Source of the DNA: DAOTTW01 sp034437615 | GTDB taxonomy: Bacteria; Chloroflexota; Anaerolineae; Aggregatilineales; Phototrophicaceae | Direction of reading: 5' to 3' | DNA: 9,130 bases | Assembly: GCA_034437615.1 (NCBI GenBank) | Contig: DAOTTW010000355.1 | Location: 1 to 9,130, forward strand | Shown here: positions 1 to 6,900 of the stretch, piece by piece | How the letters are laid out: the number at the start of each line of letters is the position of its first letter | How positions within the stretch are numbered: position 1 is the first letter of the stretch | The notes under the pieces: generated by a model | The model's database searches: none | Told to the model about the DNA's origin: nothing | The model's input: only the letters and a program-made list of their open reading frames with translations | Translations under genes and position numbers: made by a program

Positions 1-1
1 C

Positions 2-1210
2 CTGAAGCTGCTGCCCACCCGTCAGCAAGAAGGTGAAACGCTCAACATGCGCAAACGCTACATCTGGCGTGAGATCGACGCGTATTTGGAAGAACTCGAA
101 GAACTGCGTGCCTATACCCACACCGACCTGACGCTGCTGCGCTTTTCATCGTCGCAACTGCATTTCATGGCGCGTCAATTGCGCAACATTCGCCCTAATC
201 ATCTTGATAAGCTGCGCTATGCCTTTCACACCTCCGAAGCACACCCAGAGGGCGTTTACTATTTGCTATATAGCCAGCAGGAAAACCCAGAACTGAACAT
301 CCTACGGGGCTTTGATAATGACCCCCTCAACCGCATTCAATATTGGCCAGACCCGACATGGGCACGCTGGTATGCCGTGCATGGCCGCAATTATGAGGTT
401 TTCGTCCCGCATGGCACGCGCCTGAACCCGCCCATGCATAGCTGGGACGCCACCGAAATGCGCAACTACCTGCTGGATATGCTCTCCGTGCAGGCCGGTC
501 ACAAAGCAGATCGCGCCACCATCGAGCAGATGCGCCATCCGATCTACATCTTCGATACAGACCGCCAAAACCCCGACCGCCTGCACATTACGCTACTGGA
601 TTACGACACAATGCTGTCATTGGACAAGCGTAGCGCCGTCGGTTGGTGGAATGAAAACCTGATTGTGCTGGACCACTTCGCAGATACCGAAGCCTACATT
701 CAAGCGCTGGCTGAGCGCGAACGCACCCGCGAACAAATCGAAACAGTGCGGCAGGAAACCGAGGAGATGCGCACGCACTTCGAGGCCGAGGTCGCGCAAT
801 CCAACGCACAATTTGCCAAAACACATGATGATTTTCTCACGCTGCTTGAAAAGGAATTCACCGCAACCCTGAATGCGACACAGGGCTTCATCAAGCACGA
901 GCGCACCTTGAACGAAGCACTAGAAGAACTTGAAACGTTCTTTGCGGCCGTCTCACAGGATGCAGGCGATACGCAAAGCATGACGGACAACATGCACAAA
1001 CAAGCGGTGAACCTGCCCGCTGCTGTTGATGACATCATCCAAACCGCCAATGACGCTATCCGCGTCGCGGAGGAGAAACGCGCCAGTGCCGAAGTCGATT
1101 TGGAAGACGAAATTAAAAAGCTATACGAAGCGCGCCAGAAACTCCGGAAGCAAATCAGCGATCTGGATGACCAAATCCGGCGATTAGGCGGTAACCCGGA
1201 TGAGGATTAA
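2..1210 (+). CDS. Coiled-coil protein of unknown function, probably 5'-partial
   Basis: I do not recognise the family. The frame is open from the left edge to TAA at 1208-1210. The first ATG is at 47 and gives 387 residues. The 15 codons before it use mostly G/C third positions like the rest of the gene, so the true start may lie outside the window. The alternative is a start at 47, with AGGTGA at 31-36 as a rather distant ribosome site. Numbering from that Met: a charged helix at about 8-22; an aromatic stretch at 98-120 with Trp100, Trp105 and Trp108; a segment around 165-212 ending in a GWW motif (199-201); heptad-like Glu/Arg-rich coiled coils at about 216-250 and 335-381; and an acidic end. 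There is no signal peptide, membrane helix or cysteine, so it is most likely cytoplasmic. It leads a same-strand gene cluster and may be a structural or adaptor partner of the membrane protein downstream. Confidence 0.85.
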   Translation: MKLLPTRQQEGETLNMRKRYIWREIDAYLEELEELRAYTHTDLTLLRFSSSQLHFMARQLRNIRPNHLDKLRYAFHTSEAHPEGVYYLLYSQQENPELNILRGFDNDPLNRIQYWPDPTWARWYAVHGRNYEVFVPHGTRLNPPMHSWDATEMRNYLLDMLSVQAGHKADRATIEQMRHPIYIFDTDRQNPDRLHITLLDYDTMLSLDKRSAVGWWNENLIVLDHFADTEAYIQALAERERTREQIETVRQETEEMRTHFEAEVAQSNAQFAKTHDDFLTLLEKEFTATLNATQGFIKHERTLNEALEELETFFAAVSQDAGDTQSMTDNMHKQAVNLPAAVDDIIQTANDAIRVAEEKRASAEVDLEDEIKKLYEARQKLRKQISDLDDQIRRLGGNPDED

Positions 1211-1312
1211 CCAGCAGCGGCGGGCGACCCATCCCTAACGTGATGTTGTAGGGATAGGCCAATGTGCCTGCCCCTGCTCAAAAATCGAACGGAAACACAC
1301 GAGAGGCAACCC
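1211..1312 (+). other. Intergenic gap with a 7-bp inverted repeat
   Basis: This 102-base gap separates the first two genes. It contains a perfect inverted repeat, ATCCCTA at 1231-1237 and TAGGGAT at 1249-1255, enclosing 11 bases. No T-run follows, so it does not look like an intrinsic terminator. It could be an RNA hairpin between co-transcribed genes or an operator-like site. I see no good sigma-70 promoter here. An in-frame ATG at 1262 would extend the next gene by 17 residues, but it has a poorer ribosome site than the ATG at 1313. Confidence 0.4.
1301..1306 (+). promoter_or_regulatory. Ribosome binding site deciding the start at 1313
   Basis: GAGAGG lies six bases ahead of the ATG at 1313, which is near-ideal spacing. 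The alternative in-frame ATG at 1262 has only weak purine matches close by. I therefore place the start of the small charged protein at 1313. Confidence 0.6.
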
Positions 1313-1741
1313 ATGAACCTAGACGATTTACGCAAGTGCTACGCAGATAAACGCGAGGCCATCCGGCAGCTAGTCGAACAAGCCGATAGCGAAATGCAAA
1401 CGGCGCGCACCAAGGCCGCACACTGGTCCGAGCAGCAAACACACATGCGCCGCACAACACAGCCCTACGTACAGGCAGAGGCCGATACCATGAGCCGCTT
1501 AGCCGCGCCGCTGGACCTCAGCGAATTGCAGGAAGCAATAGAGGCGTGTACGCGATACAAAAAGTGGCCGCAATACAAAGACGTGGTGGAGCGCGAACGC
1601 CGCACCAATAACAATTTGCGTGCGAAGCGGTTGGTCAAACAAGCCAAAGTGCGCCTACTGCGGCTTCGGGGTGGCAGCAAGCCCGATGACAGCTTCGACC
1701 CCGATGCCTATGACGACGACCCCAACGACGACCTGCGCTAA
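1313..1741 (+). CDS. Small highly charged helical protein, unknown function
   Basis: This 142-residue protein is not recognised. The start at 1313 was chosen for its GAGAGG site six bases upstream; an ATG at 1262 would add 17 residues. Residues 1-60 look like one long amphipathic helix rich in Glu, Gln, Arg and Lys. Residues 67-95 are probably a second helical segment (with Trp85), and about 92-119 is strongly basic and ends in LLRLRGG. The last 18 residues (125-142) are a disordered acidic tail with eleven Asp or Glu, so charge is sharply split between neighbouring segments. There is no signal peptide or membrane helix. Its stop is 21 bases before the next start, indicating translation from one mRNA with the membrane protein. 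A coiled-coil adaptor or chaperone for a neighbouring gene product is plausible, but it is inferred from context only. Confidence 0.82.
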   Translation: MNLDDLRKCYADKREAIRQLVEQADSEMQTARTKAAHWSEQQTHMRRTTQPYVQAEADTMSRLAAPLDLSELQEAIEACTRYKKWPQYKDVVERERRTNNNLRAKRLVKQAKVRLLRLRGGSKPDDSFDPDAYDDDPNDDLR

Positions 1742-1762
1742 TGAGAAAGGCAAAATACACCA

Positions 1763-3718
1763 ATGGCCATAGAAAGTCCCCTGCGTTTGCCTTCGACGTT
1801 ACTACACGCCCTGCCGCGCACCCACAGCCGCCGCGCTAGCCAGTACATCGTTCGTGCATTGCGCCTGTTGCTACTGACTGTCGTGCTGCTGACGATGGCA
1901 GCGGTGCTGGCAATATGGGCGTGGGCACCGGATGCACCGCTGCTCTACCCGCTGTATAGCCTGCACGATGATGCTTACCTCATCCTGAAGGGCGAATTGT
2001 ATTATCGCTGGTTTCCGAATTCAGCCTTCGTCTGGTATACCATCAGTATCGTCGTGGCCGTGGCTGTCATCTCCTGGGCGCTGGATGTCAATATCCTACG
2101 CTGGCTACAAGAGCGCACATGGCGCTATCTGGTGCATTCACCCGTGCGGCATCCGCTGGCGTTGCGCCTGATGCGGGCACAGTGGTGGCTCAAGCTGCCG
2201 CATGTCGCACGTGAAGCAACCCGCTTTAAGCTAGAGGCAGCCATGCATACAATGCGCTCACAGACGACGCGCCTGGGTGTAGCGCCAGAACGCGATTGTC
2301 AGCGCTTGGTTAGCCTGCTTGACCTGCACCTGACAGTCGAAGCACGCTTCCGCAAGCGTCGGCCCGATGCACAAAGCGACCTGCAAATACTGGAACGCTG
2401 GCAACACAGCCTGACATTGCTGCTGGCGCTGGCACCTGAAAAAAACGCAGCCGGTGATGCTTTTTTTCGGCCACAGGTGCAAACGGTGCTGGCGATGCGT
2501 CCACGTGTGCCCCTGTTACCCGATATACCAGATGCAGATGTAAACAACCCACAGCGCATCATCGAGCTATACGAACGCCTCAACCCCACACAAGAGGCCA
2601 CCGACTTGCAAGCTAATCCACGTGCTCCGTTGCTGCCCAATGAAACGCTTTATTCACAGCCCATCGTGCTGGCAGAGGCAGCCCTGATGCTGTATCTGGT
2701 CATGTGGCTATTGAAAAGGCGACAGCGCCACATTACACAGGCCGATTTGCTGACGGTGCTGCTGACGCGGCCTGCCACGCAAACGACGCCTGCCACCGAA
2801 GTACGCCTGCTAGACCTACTGACCACGCTCAGTAATCTGGCCGAACAGCGTCGTTTGCTGCTGCATAAGGTGGCGGATGCGCTACAAGCACAGCTTTACG
2901 CCGACCTAAACCGCAACCATAACCTGAGTGGCATGGCCTCAAACGTCAACCTTTACAGCACCTTGCAAGAACTCGAACGTGAGATCAAAACGGCAACTGA
3001 GGACAAGGCCAATACAAAGGTAGCGCAACAAGAGGACAACGCAGGCCGCCGCAAAAAACGCCGTTGGTGGCGCAGACGGGGCAAACAAACCGCTGATACA
3101 GCAGCGAACACACCGAACGATACCGGGAAATCAGCCCACCGCAAACCGCCACCCATAAGCGTGATCCACGAACAGCAGGACCGTGACCCACGCACCAGCA
3201 CCCTGAAAGAGCGCAATCAGCTTACCATCGGCAGTGCCACACAACTTACAGTACTGCTGCAAGACCCGCTGTTGCTGGCCAGCACCCTGGACGCGCTCGA
3301 TTATCTCGATCTGATACTTACAGCGATGCCGCAACGCTGGCGCAGACCGAACCAGGCCGTATGGGGCTATCTGTTGCTGCTCACAAGCCAACCGCGCTTA
3401 CAACTGCCCCTTTCGCAACATCTGGTCAACCTATTCGCGGGGCTGTTGCTGGTGTTTGGCCGTACCCGCGTCGAACAGCAACCCTATCCATACCTGAATA
3501 CAGATACAGCACGGCAGCTACTCGGCCTCTACCGCAACCAGCGGCTTGCACAGGTGCGTAATAAGTGGCGCGCTGCCCTAGAGGATACGACTAACCCACA
3601 GAACCACGCCCTGACGCAGCGCGATGTCTTGGCGGCCTACAGCTTGCTCAGTGGCGAATTCATCGCCGCCGCCGCACCGCAGCCACCCAACCCGGCCAAG
3701 CGGCAGGCTGAGGCGTAA
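1763..3718 (+). CDS. Membrane protein with two N-terminal TM helices and large cytoplasmic region, unknown
   Basis: This 651-residue protein is not assigned to a family. A basic N-terminus (Arg19, Arg23, Arg24, Arg31) precedes a clear membrane helix at about 34-55. A short aromatic, acidic loop follows at 56-87, then a second helix at about 88-107. By the positive-inside rule both termini are cytoplasmic, leaving only the 32-residue loop outside. The rest is mainly alpha-helical and Leu/Gln/Arg-rich. A hydrophobic stretch at 299-317 ends in KRRQRH; it may be a membrane-associated helix, but a third crossing would put those basic residues outside. Residues 411-480 form a hydrophilic linker holding a striking basic patch, RRKKRRWWRRRGK (429-441). 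The end is Pro/Ala-rich. The start at 1763 has GAAAGG about 12 bases upstream, slightly distant. The stop overlaps an ATG as TAATG. It could be a membrane platform for the giant surface protein, an inference from context. Confidence 0.87.
   Translation: MAIESPLRLPSTLLHALPRTHSRRASQYIVRALRLLLLTVVLLTMAAVLAIWAWAPDAPLLYPLYSLHDDAYLILKGELYYRWFPNSAFVWYTISIVVAVAVISWALDVNILRWLQERTWRYLVHSPVRHPLALRLMRAQWWLKLPHVAREATRFKLEAAMHTMRSQTTRLGVAPERDCQRLVSLLDLHLTVEARFRKRRPDAQSDLQILERWQHSLTLLLALAPEKNAAGDAFFRPQVQTVLAMRPRVPLLPDIPDADVNNPQRIIELYERLNPTQEATDLQANPRAPLLPNETLYSQPIVLAEAALMLYLVMWLLKRRQRHITQADLLTVLLTRPATQTTPATEVRLLDLLTTLSNLAEQRRLLLHKVADALQAQLYADLNRNHNLSGMASNVNLYSTLQELEREIKTATEDKANTKVAQQEDNAGRRKKRRWWRRRGKQTADTAANTPNDTGKSAHRKPPPISVIHEQQDRDPRTSTLKERNQLTIGSATQLTVLLQDPLLLASTLDALDYLDLILTAMPQRWRRPNQAVWGYLLLLTSQPRLQLPLSQHLVNLFAGLLLVFGRTRVEQQPYPYLNTDTARQLLGLYRNQRLAQVRNKWRAALEDTTNPQNHALTQRDVLAAYSLLSGEFIAAAAPQPPNPAKRQAEA
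2439..2467 (+). other. Paired A7 and T7 runs forming slippery heptamers inside the membrane-protein gene
   Basis: An A7 run at 2439-2445 is followed 15 bases later by a T7 run at 2461-2467. In the reading frame they make the heptamers A AAA AAC (2440-2446) and T TTT TTT (2461-2467), both matching the X XXY YYZ form known for -1 slippage. The runs are complementary and could pair. A -1 shift at the first meets TGA after three further codons. Whether slippage occurs is unknown. Confidence 0.45.
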
Positions 3719-3816
3719 TGGCCTATTTCATCCTGCACAAGGCCCTATCGGGCGTAAACAGGCACATCGGCCTGTTCCTACAGGCTGTCATCCGTAGATA
3801 CCGTCCTGCGCTCTAG
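3718..3816 (+). CDS. Possible 32-residue cationic peptide coupled to the upstream stop
   Basis: A 32-codon ORF begins at an ATG that shares its A with the TAA of the membrane-protein gene (TAATG) and ends at TAG 3814-3816. GAGG at 3710-3713 lies four bases ahead, a little close but usable, and the arrangement favours translational coupling. About 70% of its third positions are G or C, like its neighbours. The product begins MAYFILHKAL and has hydrophobic residues interspersed with Lys8, Arg15, Arg26, Arg27 and Arg29, giving a net positive amphipathic peptide. I know no family for it. It could be a small membrane-active or accessory protein, a leader peptide whose translation affects the hairpins within and just after it, or chance. 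A 13-bp stem-loop starts four bases after its stop. Confidence 0.35.
   Translation: MAYFILHKALSGVNRHIGLFLQAVIRRYRPAL
3757..3785 (+). promoter_or_regulatory. Two mutually exclusive RNA hairpins
   Basis: AACAGGC (3757-3763) pairs perfectly with GCCTGTT (3770-3776) across a six-base loop. GCCTGT (3770-3775) can instead pair with ACAGGC (3780-3785) across TCCT. The shared middle strand makes the folds exclusive, as in attenuators. They lie inside the small ORF at 3718-3816, so a translating ribosome could choose between them. No U-run follows either hairpin. Confidence 0.35.
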
Positions 3817-3819
3817 GTA

Positions 3820-3849
3820 CGATCCTGTCAGACGTATCTGACGGGATCG
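3820..3849 (+). other. Strong 13-bp stem-loop with tetraloop
   Basis: Bases 3820-3832 pair with 3837-3849 around the loop CGTA: twelve Watson-Crick pairs and one G-U wobble. It begins four bases after the TAG of the small ORF. The base run after it is mixed (CGCAAGACGG), so it is not a typical rho-independent terminator. It may instead stabilise the upstream mRNA 3' end, act as a U-less or partial terminator, or be a protein-binding element. Its DNA form is also a near-perfect palindrome bounded by GATC. Confidence 0.55.
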
Positions 3850-3956
3850 CGCAAGACGGTGCATTACGGCTGAGCATTAGCGAAGCCGCAGAGATACAAG
3901 GGACGGACCCGTATGGCCGTCCGCGTCGCGTCAGGCACATTACACATAAAAACAAC

Positions 3957-3960
3957 GGAG
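3957..3960 (+). promoter_or_regulatory. Ribosome binding site for the giant gene
   Basis: GGAG lies nine bases before the ATG at 3970. A competing in-frame ATG at 3913 would add 19 residues and has AAGGGA at 3898-3903, also nine bases away, but that site and ATG fall in a potential hairpin. The extension uses AT-ending codons (TTA, ATA, AAA, ACA) unlike the gene body, so 3970 is preferred. Confidence 0.5.
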
Positions 3961-3969
3961 CAATCGCAC

Positions 3970-6900
3970 ATGACACAATGGCCCTCTGCCTATCAACCTG
4001 GCAAGCGGCGCAAAACCCCAAAGCGTCTACAAGCCGAATATCTAAACCGCATCGCGCCACGTGGCACGCTAGGCCGCATGGGCTGTGTGCTGCTGCTGTG
4101 GATGGTGCTTGGCATACTGGCGGTGTTGCTTGGGGCGCTGTCACTGTATACCGTGCAACGCATCAATGGCGATTTTGAACCGCGTCTGGTCGAAGCGGTG
4201 CCCGACGAACGCATCCGTAATAACTTTCGCACAACCATCAGCGACGATCCCCTGCGCGATGCCGTCGTCCACAACGCCGACCAACGTCTGTACATCGCGC
4301 AGAGTGGCGGCATCGTGCACAATTACGACCCGGCGACCCGCATTTGGCGTGATGAAAACGTCAACGACCCGCTGGCACCGGTGGGCGATGCCCTGTTGCT
4401 GTGGTCCGGTTGTGGTACAGAAGCCGGAGCAAACCCCGCGCCCGAGTGCCCCGACCCTGACACACTCTGGTATCTGGCACAGGATGAAAGCTTGGCGCAG
4501 CGCGATGTAGCAGGGGCATGGCGCACAGTGGTTAGCAATAGCGCGTTTGTGGATGCCGCAGGTGTCCCCGTTGAGCACGACGACCTGACCGCCGCCGCCA
4601 TCACCCCCGATGAGCAATGGTTGCTCGTCGGCACCGCCGACGCAGGCATGGCCGCTTACCATACCCGCCGCCGCCTCTGGTTGGATGCGGAAGCGCTTCA
4701 AACAGCAGCAAATTTTGAGGTCACGCATATTCGCCACTGGGCAGGCGCGTTCTGGGTGGGTACAGATGCAGGGCTGTTGCGCGTCGATGCAGCCTCGCAG
4801 CCTGCTGATTGGCGCGTCGCATCCGTAGACGGCGTTGAGGGTCGTGTGACTGACCTGCAAGCGCCGGAGCGCGACGACGCCGACCTGTGGATACTGTCGG
4901 ATCGGCCCTGCATGATACCCGCAGCCAGCACCGACGATGAAGCCGCCAACGACGAGAGCACGGCAGATGATGAAGCCACGGCCACAACGACTGCAACAAC
5001 AGAGACCACAACAGCAGCAACACCCCCCAGCGGCCCGACCTGTAAATGGGCTGGCCGCCTGACGCGCAGCGAGAACGGCACCAACCTGATTACGTTGCTG
5101 GATGAGGGCCAGCGCTTCCCCGAATTGCAGGCGGGCAATGTGCTATATGCGCGGCAATGGGCTGATGTGCTGCTGCTGGTCAGCCAGACGGGTATCTACA
5201 CCTATGATGTAGTGCAGCACCGCTGGCAGCGCATCGAAGACGCCCATGTAACCGCCGTGTTGCCGCGTGATGTAGCGGACGATGCACCGGGGAGCGGCTT
5301 CTATTATGCAGCAGAAGATCGCATCGGTTTCGTGGCTGATGCACAAATTACGCGGCGTTGGCCAGGGCCACCCGACCCGGTGCGCCAACTATTATTCGCA
5401 GATGACGGTGAAACGCTGCTGATCCTCAGCGATGAAGGCGACCTGTACCGCCTGGATGAGAGCCGCGCCGCTACCGTTGTAGACACCGAAGCCGACGAAG
5501 ATGCGCTACAGGTCGTTTATGAAGCAGGCGATACAGGCACCATTCAGCCGTCCAGCATCAGCGCTGCCGTCGCCGCCGAGGACATCATCGTATTCTTCAG
5601 CCCGCAGGGCGGTGTGCTGCACGATGCCGTCAATCGCACCTACGAGTACATCAATCCCGGTGCACTACCGGAATGGCTGCTGCTGGACGATTTGCGCCAG
5701 ATCACCATAGATGACCACGTCTATCTGCTGGCCCCACAGGACGCTACGGTCGATGTATACGCCGTGCCGCTGGATCGCATCGGGGATGTGGACTTCTATC
5801 GTACTGCCGAGGATACCAGCCTGCGACCACAGAGCGTGCCGGGTCCGGTCACATCGTTCTGGTCGTGGTCCGGCAATGGGCTGGGCGTGCTGGCGGGTGA
5901 TGGCGGTGTCTATCGCCTGACGCCAAGCAACCTCACAACCATGACGGGCGATGTCAACATACCCGGTGGAGCGGACGCAACGCTACAGGACGCCATCGAA
6001 CTAGGCTCAAACGTGCTGTTTGCGATTGGCCAGCGCTTGCACACCTACGACCTGACCACACGCGGCTGGCGTGAATTCGCGCAACCAATTAGCACGGATG
6101 CGGAGCAGATCACAGGCATTGCGGCCTATGCCAGCGCGGATGCTGCCGACGAGGTGCTGGTGCATACCGATGCAGGGCGGCTGCTGACGGCTGAGGGCAC
6201 CCCGCTGATTGGCGGCACGACGCGCTTCAGTGTGGACGATGCCAACCTGAGCGATGCGCGCTGGCAGGGGTCTGCACTGTATCTGGCCAGTGGTGCGGGC
6301 ACAAGCAATGGCAACATCGACCGCTACGACCTGCAAGCACGCCGTGTAGACGATACCTGGGCGCTGGATGTACGCGGGACGGTGGCGCTGAAGGGCATAT
6401 TGGCAGATGGGCGGCCGGTCGCGCTGACGAACGGCACACTGACCGTCGGCATACAGCGCATCGAGCCGAGCGCAGGCCGCGTTCAGGATGTCAGCCTGAC
6501 GAACGATGCCATCTGGACGCTGCGTGCGGCCACGAACGGTCACAGCTTCTTGATGGGCCACGACCGCGAGAACCCCGGCAGCACAGCGCAATGCTATTTC
6601 CGCACGCCACGCATCGGCAACCCGACGACCCGCGCCACCGATGCCCGTTTGCTGACGAATGGCCTAATTGCCATCACCAGCACGGACGGCGTGTATATGT
6701 ATGCACCAGAAGCACGCACCTGGTACGCCACAACGGGCCTGAACAGTGTGCCAGATCGTGTGTTTGCGCTGGTAGATAGCACAGAAGTCAGCAGCGCCGA
6801 CGATCACCTGCTGTTCGTGCGTGATAACCCCGACGGCACGCATGACCTGAACTTCGTCGCATTGGAGAGCATCAGCAAGCCGGATAGCTGCGCACAGACA

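Larger units (their letters stand above)
3817..3969 (+). other. Structured leader ahead of the giant gene
   Basis: These 153 bases hold no convincing gene. They contain a 13-bp stem-loop at 3820-3849, a direct repeat GCATTA at 3861-3866 and 3874-3879, a 5-bp pairing CGGCT/AGCCG (3867-3871 with 3884-3888), and a 6-bp hairpin GGACGG/CCGTCC (3901-3906 with 3917-3922). GGACGG could instead pair with CCGTCC at 3801-3806. No good -35/-10 pair is visible, though weak AT-rich sequence occurs near 3938-3955. The stretch may be a 5' leader controlling the giant gene, or a processing site within one long transcript. Confidence 0.4.

Noticed and set aside
700..1050. 116-codon minus-strand frame opposite the coiled-coil gene
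   Set aside because: Its Ser/Cys/Val-rich product is the expected antisense of Glu/Arg/Ala-rich coiled-coil codons; no independent support.
1262..1312. Earlier start of the small charged protein
   Set aside because: The extension adds 17 unremarkable residues and has weaker ribosome-site spacing than GAGAGG ahead of 1313.
3820..3849. Classical rho-independent terminator
   Set aside because: The stem is strong, but the following bases are mixed and contain no U-run, so I list it only as a stem-loop.
3938..3955. Promoter -10 for the giant gene in the AT-rich stretch
   Set aside because: Only partial matches to TATAAT and no properly spaced -35 element; too weak to annotate.
4078..4149. Cleaved or lipoprotein signal peptide in the giant protein
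   Set aside because: The hydrophobic helix starts about 37 residues in, after a long basic segment. Cys39 is at the helix start rather than after a lipobox, so an uncleaved anchor fits better.
4085..4510. 141-codon plus-strand frame overlapping the start of the giant gene
   Set aside because: It overlaps the giant frame, its product is Cys- and Pro-rich in an unnatural way, and it lacks a plausible start site.
4141..4860. 239-codon open frame on the minus strand
   Set aside because: It lies wholly opposite the giant gene, whose frame is continuous with coherent strand-turn-strand content. GC-rich coding sequence with few T-starting codons commonly leaves long antisense frames. No ribosome site or known motif supports it.
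6007..6591. 194-codon open frame on the minus strand
   Set aside because: Same explanation: antisense shadow of the giant gene, with Cys/Arg/His-rich composition typical of spurious frames.
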